NCBI GenBank assembly: GCA_002401215.1
Contig: NVSL01000028.1
Coordinates: 9,043-18,700, forward strand
Reading direction: 5' to 3'
Source of the DNA: Flavobacteriaceae bacterium
GTDB taxonomy: Bacteria > Bacteroidota > Bacteroidia > Flavobacteriales > Flavobacteriaceae
Length of the DNA: 9,658 nucleotides
Below the pieces are notes generated by a model. The model made no database searches and had not been told where the DNA came from. It worked only from the letters and a program-made list of their open reading frames with translations. The position numbers were made by a program, and so were the translations under genes. How positions within the stretch are numbered: the stretch's first letter is position 1; each line of letters opens with the position of its first letter. Below, in pieces: positions 5,818 to 9,658 of the stretch.

Positions 5818-6873
5818 TCAATTCGGGCAATAAATTACGCCACTACTGTGGTCTTTTTTTGCACCAGTTACAGATTGTAAACAATTGACCTGATTTTCAA
5901 CACGAAGCAATCCTAGAAAAGCGAAAATCAAAGCTTCCTTAAAATCAATTATTAAATTTGATGGAATGATAATTTCAGAATCTGATATTGCCGCCAATCG
6001 ATTAATTAAAAAAGTATTGAATGCTCCACCTCCTGTAATAATCAATTTCCCTTTTGTTGTAATTTTTTCAGAAATCTGGATAACAACATGCTCAACAAAT
6101 GTTCTTAAAATATCTTTTAACTCTAAATCATAGTTATCAATCATCGGAAAAATAGTGGATACCACAAATTCATACCCCAATGATTTTGGATTTGTATCCT
6201 TATAAAACGGCAACTGATTCAACTCATTTAAAAGCTTGGTATTTATAGTTCCTGTAGCTGCAATTTTACCCGCATCATCATATTCTAAACCAATCATTCG
6301 CGTGTAATGATTCATCACAATATTGATAGGACAAATGTCAAATGCTTTCCGAATTCCGTTATCATCAAAAGAAATATTTACAAACCCTCCAAGGTTTAAA
6401 CAATAATCATATTCCGAAAACAATAGTTGATCTCCAATAGGAACCAAAGGTGCTCCCTGACCTCCCAAAGCAACATCTTGCGACCTAAAATCACACACCA
6501 CTTTTTGATTTGTAATTTTAGCAATCGTTTTTCCATCACCTATCTGCAAGGTAAACCCTTCTTCGGGTTTGTGAAAAATCGTATGTCCGTGAGATGCAAC
6601 AAAATCAATCGTTTCAATATTATTTTTATTGATGAATGTATTTACCAAGTTTCCGAGATATTCTCCGTATTCAATATCTAATTTTTTTATTTCTGATTCA
6701 GTTTGATTAAAAGCATTCTGAAGATTGTATTTCAAAGCATCGGCATACGGAATTGTATCAGCATGTATAATTTCAAATTCTGTATCATTTTTAAAAGAGA
6801 CATAAACGATATCGACACCGTCTAAAGAAGTACCGCTCATCAATCCGAGAGCGTAAATTTTTGTGTTTTGCAT
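5818..6873 (-). CDS. anmK: Anhydro-N-acetylmuramic acid kinase
   Basis: Cytoplasmic enzyme of peptidoglycan recycling. It opens the 1,6-anhydro ring of anhydro-MurNAc and phosphorylates it with ATP to give MurNAc-6-phosphate. The length is 351 residues from the ATG at 6873, close to the usual 360-370. A TTG at 6888 would add five residues in front, but the ATG start puts the conserved GLMSGTSLDGVD at residues 10-21, as in the family. Other motifs follow in order: ASHGHTIFH, VVCDFRSQDVALGGQGAPLV, CLNLGGFVNIS, AFDICPINIVMN (where proteobacterial enzymes usually have DTGPGN), IITGGGAFN and DFKEALIFAFLGLL. The frame is intact. It is divergent from the acyl-CoA dehydrogenase gene and co-directional with nhaD, 66 nt upstream of it. 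A -7-like box lies only 5 nt before the start. Confidence 0.95.
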   Translation of the reverse strand: MQNTKIYALGLMSGTSLDGVDIVYVSFKNDTEFEIIHADTIPYADALKYNLQNAFNQTESEIKKLDIEYGEYLGNLVNTFINKNNIETIDFVASHGHTIFHKPEEGFTLQIGDGKTIAKITNQKVVCDFRSQDVALGGQGAPLVPIGDQLLFSEYDYCLNLGGFVNISFDDNGIRKAFDICPINIVMNHYTRMIGLEYDDAGKIAATGTINTKLLNELNQLPFYKDTNPKSLGYEFVVSTIFPMIDNYDLELKDILRTFVEHVVIQISEKITTKGKLIITGGGAFNTFLINRLAAISDSEIIIPSNLIIDFKEALIFAFLGLLRVENQVNCLQSVTGAKKDHSSGVIYCPN

Positions 6874-6877
6874 CCTA

Positions 6878-6885
6878 CAAATATA
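6878..6885 (-). promoter_or_regulatory. Putative -7 box (TATATTTG) for anmK, very close to the start codon
   Basis: The minus strand reads TATATTTG (6885-6878), a full match to TANNTTTG, with only four bases between its G and the anmK ATG. If active, transcription would start at or within a few bases of the ATG, giving a leaderless or near-leaderless mRNA. No clear -33 TTTG at standard spacing; a TTTG lies 13 nt upstream, too close. Confidence 0.45.
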
Positions 6886-6944
6886 CAACTGAATTGCACA
6901 AATATTTAATTACAGATTACATAATTATCCATCAAAAAAACCTT

Positions 6945-6952
6945 TATATTTG
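6945..6952 (+). promoter_or_regulatory. Putative -7 box (TATATTTG) for the acyl-CoA dehydrogenase gene
   Basis: TATATTTG at 6945-6952 matches TANNTTTG in the divergent spacer, 37 nt before the ATG at 6990, giving a leader of about 30 nt. No convincing -33 element was found upstream. The leader is A-rich and contains the near-repeat AATATTACAAA twice (6956-6966 and 6978-6988). Confidence 0.5.
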
Positions 6953-6989
6953 TGAAATATTACAAAAAACATATAAAATATTACAAACT

Positions 6990-8132
6990 ATGGATTTTAA
7001 CTTAACCGAAGAACAAATAATGATTCGAGATGCTGCAAGAGATTTTGCGCAAACCGAATTATTACCTGGAGTTATCGACCGTGATGAGAACCAAAAATTC
7101 CCACATGAGCAAATCAAAAAAATGGGAGAATTAGGATTTCTTGGGATGATGGTTGACCCAAAATATGGAGGTGGCGGAATGGATGCCGTATCCTATGTTT
7201 TAGCGATGGAAGAGATTTCTAAAATCGATGCGTCGGCATCCGTAGTTATGTCTGTAAATAATTCTTTGGTTTGCTGGGGATTGGAAGCTTTCGGAACCGA
7301 AGAACAAAAACAAAAATACTTAACCAAATTAGCAACCGGAGAAATTATCGGAGCTTTTTGTTTGAGTGAACCAGAAGCTGGAAGTGATGCAACATCGCAA
7401 AAAACAACAGCGATTGACAAAGGTGACCATTACTTAGTAAATGGTACAAAAAACTGGATTACTAACGGTGGAACTGCAAGTGTCTATTTGGTAATTGCAC
7501 AAACTGATGCCGATAAAGGACATCGTGGAATCAATGCATTGATTATAGAAAAAGGAGCTGAAGGTTTTGTGGTTGGCAAAAAAGAAAACAAATTAGGTAT
7601 TCGCGGTTCTGATACACACTCCTTAATGTTTACCGATGTAAAAGTGCCAAAAGAAAACAGAATTGGCGAAGATGGATTCGGGTTTAAATTCGCGATGAAA
7701 ACGTTAACAGGAGGTAGAATTGGAATTGCATCTCAAGCATTGGGCATCGCATCTGGAGCTTATGAATTGGCTTTACAATATTCTAAAGAGCGAAAATCTT
7801 TTGGAAAAGCAATTAGCGAACATCAAGCCATCGCTTTTAAATTAGCAGACATGGCAACTGAAATAGAATGTGCAAGATTGCTATGTTTTAAAGCGGCATC
7901 AGACAAAGATAATGGCAATGATTACACACAATCTAGCGCCATGGCAAAATTATATGCTGCCGAAATGGCAATGAGAACTACGGTAGAAGCAGTTCAAATT
8001 CACGGTGGTTATGGTTTTGTAAAAGAATATCATGTAGAGCGTTTAATGCGCGATGCAAAAATTACGCAGATATATGAAGGCACAAGTGAGATTCAAAAAA
8101 TTGTAATTTCTAGAGGGATTTTGAGAGGTTAA
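6990..8132 (+). CDS. Acyl-CoA dehydrogenase, short-chain (butyryl-CoA-type) family
   Basis: FAD enzyme that introduces the alpha,beta double bond into acyl-CoA in fatty-acid or branched-chain amino-acid breakdown, passing electrons to ETF. It has 380 residues from the ATG at 6990, the normal family length. The open frame extends upstream to 6861, but the extra 43 codons overlap the anmK start and promoter region and match nothing. Domains: N-terminal helical (about 1-118), middle beta (119-230) with AFCLSEPEAGSDA (122-134) and the FAD/acyl-contacting WITNG (156-160), and C-terminal helical (231-380). The C-terminal part has RIGIASQALGIA (243-254), QIHGGYGF (366-373 region upstream of the active site; here about 336-343) and IYEGTSEIQ (361-369). 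Glu363 in that last motif is the expected catalytic base, as in short-chain enzymes. Substrate (butyryl, isovaleryl or other) cannot be fixed. The gene stands alone, ended by a strong terminator. Confidence 0.95.
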   Translation: MDFNLTEEQIMIRDAARDFAQTELLPGVIDRDENQKFPHEQIKKMGELGFLGMMVDPKYGGGGMDAVSYVLAMEEISKIDASASVVMSVNNSLVCWGLEAFGTEEQKQKYLTKLATGEIIGAFCLSEPEAGSDATSQKTTAIDKGDHYLVNGTKNWITNGGTASVYLVIAQTDADKGHRGINALIIEKGAEGFVVGKKENKLGIRGSDTHSLMFTDVKVPKENRIGEDGFGFKFAMKTLTGGRIGIASQALGIASGAYELALQYSKERKSFGKAISEHQAIAFKLADMATEIECARLLCFKAASDKDNGNDYTQSSAMAKLYAAEMAMRTTVEAVQIHGGYGFVKEYHVERLMRDAKITQIYEGTSEIQKIVISRGILRG

Positions 8133-8136
8133 TAGC

Positions 8137-8190
8137 AACGTCAGTTCGAGTGATTTATCGACCATAGGAGATAAATTGTATCGAGAACTC
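8137..8190. repeat. REP-like imperfect hairpin after the acyl-CoA dehydrogenase gene
   Basis: AGTTCGAGTGATTTATC (8143-8159 region) pairs imperfectly with GATAAATTGTATCGAGAACT (8170-8189). The ends AGTTC/GAACT and the core GATTTATC/GATAAAT pair, with two small bulges, around a roughly 10-base loop. From memory, elements of the form 'GTCAGTTCGAGTG...GTATCGAGAACT' recur between genes in Flavobacteriaceae, so this is probably one copy of a dispersed intergenic family. It lacks a T-run and is not the terminator itself. Confidence 0.65.
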
Positions 8191-8218
8191 TTCAATTACA
8201 CATATTTTAAAAAAATCT

Positions 8219-8257
8219 AAAAAACGATAAATACATTTCTGTATTTATCGTTTTTTT
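8219..8257 (+). terminator. Strong rho-independent terminator after the acyl-CoA dehydrogenase gene
   Basis: A perfect 16-bp inverted repeat, AAAAAACGATAAATAC (8219-8234) with GTATTTATCGTTTTTT (8241-8256), encloses a six-base loop (ATTTCT) and continues into a T-run on the plus strand. The symmetric A and T tracts could allow termination in both directions, but no gene converges from the right. Confidence 0.92.
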
Positions 8258-8467
8258 ATGCAATATCTTTTCCTAAAACACCCTTTTATTATTTTTTTTC
8301 GCAGAATTTCATTTTTATGACATCCACAAAATATGTTGTAAAAATTATCAAGTCAAAATTTAGACCTCCTTTCAACTACTTAGAGATTATCATACCCATA
8401 TTTTAATCCTACTTTTTTTAACAACTACGTACTTCAAAACCCCTTGTTTAAAATTACTCAGTATAAT
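8258..8467. other. AT-rich non-coding spacer upstream of the porin
   Basis: No convincing gene is seen on either strand between the terminator and the promoter region. Only very short open frames occur (for example 29 codons at 8317-8406), without family resemblance. The stretch contains one isolated TACGTA palindrome at 8426-8431 (within ACTACGTACT), 42 bp upstream of the promoter-proximal pair. Its length and the isolated palindrome suggest a regulatory role. Confidence 0.5.
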
Positions 8468-8492
8468 TACGTAGTTTTTATACGTAGTTTTG
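8468..8492 (+). promoter_or_regulatory. Putative porin promoter with tandem TACGTAGTTTT repeats
   Basis: TACGTAGTTTT occurs at 8468-8478 and 8481-8491, a 13-bp period. The second copy overlaps TAGTTTTG (8485-8492), a full match to the Bacteroidota -7 consensus TANNTTTG. The predicted transcript would begin near 8498, about 25 nt before the porin ATG. TACGTA is a palindrome, so the two copies plus the one at 8426-8431 could be half-sites or operators for a dimeric regulator. A binding site overlapping the -7 box would be expected to repress. The regulator is unknown. Confidence 0.5.
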
Positions 8493-8522
8493 TCGCACTA
8501 ATAACAACATTAACTTATAATT

Positions 8523-9608
8523 ATGAAGAACACAAGATTACCATTATTCGCATTTGTATTTTTAATATGTATGAATGTATTTTCTCAAGAAGTAGAAAAA
8601 ACGGAAGAAACAGAAACTGCAATTGAAAAAGTTTTAAAGAATGTTTCACTAAGCGGAAGCATCGACACTTATTTTAGACAAAACTTAGGCGGACCAAACG
8701 GAGAAGACGCTATTGCACCAAACACCTCATTTACAAATCAAAATGGTTTTGCATTAGGAATGGCAAACTTAGTATTGAGCTTTGATACTGAAAAAGTTGG
8801 ATTCGTTGCAGACCTAGTAGTTGGGCCAAGAGGTGATGAAGCAACATTTAATTCGCCTTTTTACAACAACGGTTCATCAAACATTATCAACCAATTATAC
8901 GTATATTGGAATGTTACTGATAAGCTGACATTTACCTTGGGTAACTTCAATACATTCTTAGGATACGAAGTAATATCACCCGTAGGAAATTTTAATTACA
9001 GCACCTCTTATATGTTTTCTTACGGGCCATTTTCGCATACAGGAATTAAAGCAGATTACGCTTTCAATGATGATTGGTCAGCATTATTTGCAGTGATGAA
9101 CGCAACAGATCAAACAGAATCTAATTTAAATAACAGCTACACTTTAGGTGCACAAATTGGGTATAAAGGAACGTACTTAAATTTCTTATACGGAAGACAG
9201 GGGGCTTATGTTGAGCCAACTTTTCAAGTTGATTTAACAACAGGATTCGATTTAACCGACGCTTTCTTTTTGGGCTTAAATTCAACCTACAACACAACAG
9301 AAAACGCCGCATTCTATGGTGTAGCTTTATATCCTCAATACTCTTTTTCTGATGCTTTTGCCCTTGGGTTAAGAGCAGAATATTTCGGAGAAATTGAAGG
9401 TGGTGCTGGTGCAATTGGCGGTTATGACCCAGAGGGTAATGCCAATGTAGTTGCATTTACATTAACCGGTTCTTACGCTATTGGAGGGCTAACAATAAAA
9501 CCAGAATTCAGAATCGACACTACCAGCGAAGATACATTTATGGATAGCAATTTAGACCCTTCTAAATCACTTTCATCATTCGTATTGGCAGCAATCTATT
9601 CATTTTAA
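8523..9608 (+). CDS. Outer-membrane beta-barrel porin (BBP2/OmpL-like family)
   Basis: Predicted outer-membrane porin of 361 residues. The signal peptide has a basic start (MKNTR), a hydrophobic core (7-19) and cleavage near FSQ (20-22), common in flavobacteria. A short acidic, helical segment (EVEKTEETETAIEKVLKN, 23-40) precedes a series of alternating amphipathic beta strands from about 41 (VSLSGSIDTYFRQN) to the C-terminal phenylalanine, a usual outer-membrane assembly signal (LAAIYSF). The stretch FLGYEVISPVGNFNYSTSYMF (145-165) followed by GPFSHTGIKADY (168-179) resembles the putative beta-barrel porin-2 family. The ATG at 8523 gives a complete signal peptide. Only 24 nt separate it from the next gene, a likely P-II protein. 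This suggests co-transcription and a role in letting nitrogen compounds such as ammonium cross the outer membrane; the substrate is inferred from context only. Confidence 0.85.
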   Translation: MKNTRLPLFAFVFLICMNVFSQEVEKTEETETAIEKVLKNVSLSGSIDTYFRQNLGGPNGEDAIAPNTSFTNQNGFALGMANLVLSFDTEKVGFVADLVVGPRGDEATFNSPFYNNGSSNIINQLYVYWNVTDKLTFTLGNFNTFLGYEVISPVGNFNYSTSYMFSYGPFSHTGIKADYAFNDDWSALFAVMNATDQTESNLNNSYTLGAQIGYKGTYLNFLYGRQGAYVEPTFQVDLTTGFDLTDAFFLGLNSTYNTTENAAFYGVALYPQYSFSDAFALGLRAEYFGEIEGGAGAIGGYDPEGNANVVAFTLTGSYAIGGLTIKPEFRIDTTSEDTFMDSNLDPSKSLSSFVLAAIYSF

Positions 9609-9632
9609 TCAATAATTTAAAACCATTTTACG

Positions 9633-9658
9633 ATGAAAAAAGTAGAAGCAATTATCAG
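9633..9658 (+). CDS. P-II family nitrogen regulator (GlnB/GlnK), first codons only
   Basis: The ATG at 9633, 24 nt after the porin stop, opens a frame reading MKKVEAII before the window ends. This matches the very conserved beginning of P-II signalling proteins (MKK[IV]EAIIR), trimeric cytoplasmic sensors of ATP/ADP and 2-oxoglutarate that control ammonium channels and nitrogen assimilation. Eight codons are little evidence. The context supports it: from memory, porin, P-II and amt genes occur together in Flavobacteriaceae. The gene next downstream is predicted to be an ammonium transporter. Confidence 0.65.

Noticed and set aside
6874..6888. TTG start of anmK at 6888
   Set aside because: The ATG at 6873 already places the conserved N-terminal motif correctly, and the extra codons overlap the -7-like box.
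6861..6989. N-terminal extension of the acyl-CoA dehydrogenase by 43 codons
   Set aside because: It starts at TTG, overlaps the anmK start, runs through the divergent promoter region and matches no family feature; the ATG at 6990 gives the standard length.
8317..8406. Possible 29-codon small protein in the spacer before the porin
   Set aside because: It has no ribosome-binding evidence, no recognisable features and AT-driven composition; chance is more likely.
8444..8626. Plus-strand 60-codon open frame over the porin promoter and start
   Set aside because: It overlaps the porin signal-peptide region in another frame and has no family features.
9121..9456. Minus-strand 111-codon open frame inside the porin gene
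   Set aside because: It is antisense to a clear beta-barrel coding sequence, with odd His/Leu/Arg-rich composition typical of a shadow frame.
1..9658. CRISPR array, tRNA/rRNA gene, IS element, prophage or defence system
   Set aside because: Read for regular spacer repeats, cloverleaf-like segments, transposase motifs and known defence domains; none was found.

Overview
The window looks like a chromosomal segment from the phylum Bacteroidota, most likely a member of the family Flavobacteriaceae. It is AT-rich. Three TANNTTTG (Bacteroidota -7-type) boxes sit in front of genes and a fourth lies in a divergent spacer. Shine-Dalgarno sequences are not obvious. Signal peptides are short and of flavobacterial type (one ends FSQ). 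An ExbB-ExbD-TonB set lies next to folC. No RNA gene, IS element, CRISPR array, phage gene or defence system was seen.

Minus-strand block (bases 1-6873). In transcription order, from high to low coordinates, it reads anmK (anhydro-MurNAc kinase, cell-wall recycling), nhaD (Na+/H+ antiporter), a strong terminator, exbB, exbD and tonB (proton-driven energy transfer to outer-membrane TonB-dependent transporters). Two unrelated small lipoprotein genes follow, and then the start of folC (folate polyglutamylation), which is cut by the window edge. The spacers inside the exb-tonB set are unusual: a 14-bp direct repeat lies between exbB and exbD, and a period-7 GTTGNNN tract fills the exbD-tonB gap. 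tonB appears to start with GTG.

The most interesting part is roughly 488-2100, between tonB and folC. Two orphan lipoprotein genes sit there like inserted cassettes. The upstream one is bracketed by an exact 9-bp inverted pair (GTTGGCAAA / TTTGCCAAC). The two genes are separated by a 221-bp nested imperfect palindrome. Both genes start 24-25 nt after a similar GTTG...CAAACA boundary. This resembles the logic of gene cassettes with a recombination or hairpin site at the 3' end, although the core sites do not match the classical integron consensus.

Plus-strand block (6990 to the end). A short-chain-type acyl-CoA dehydrogenase gene diverges from anmK. It is followed by a REP-like imperfect hairpin and a very strong terminator. 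After a 265-nt spacer comes an outer-membrane beta-barrel porin and, 24 nt later, the first codons of what looks like a P-II nitrogen regulator. The porin promoter region carries three TACGTA palindromes, one overlapping the predicted -7 box. That suggests a repressible porin/P-II (possibly ammonium-uptake) operon.

Three likely start codons differ from the longest possible reading frames: 2051 for the upstream lipoprotein, 6873 for anmK and 6990 for the acyl-CoA dehydrogenase. All assignments come from reading the sequence and from remembered family motifs; no database search was run.
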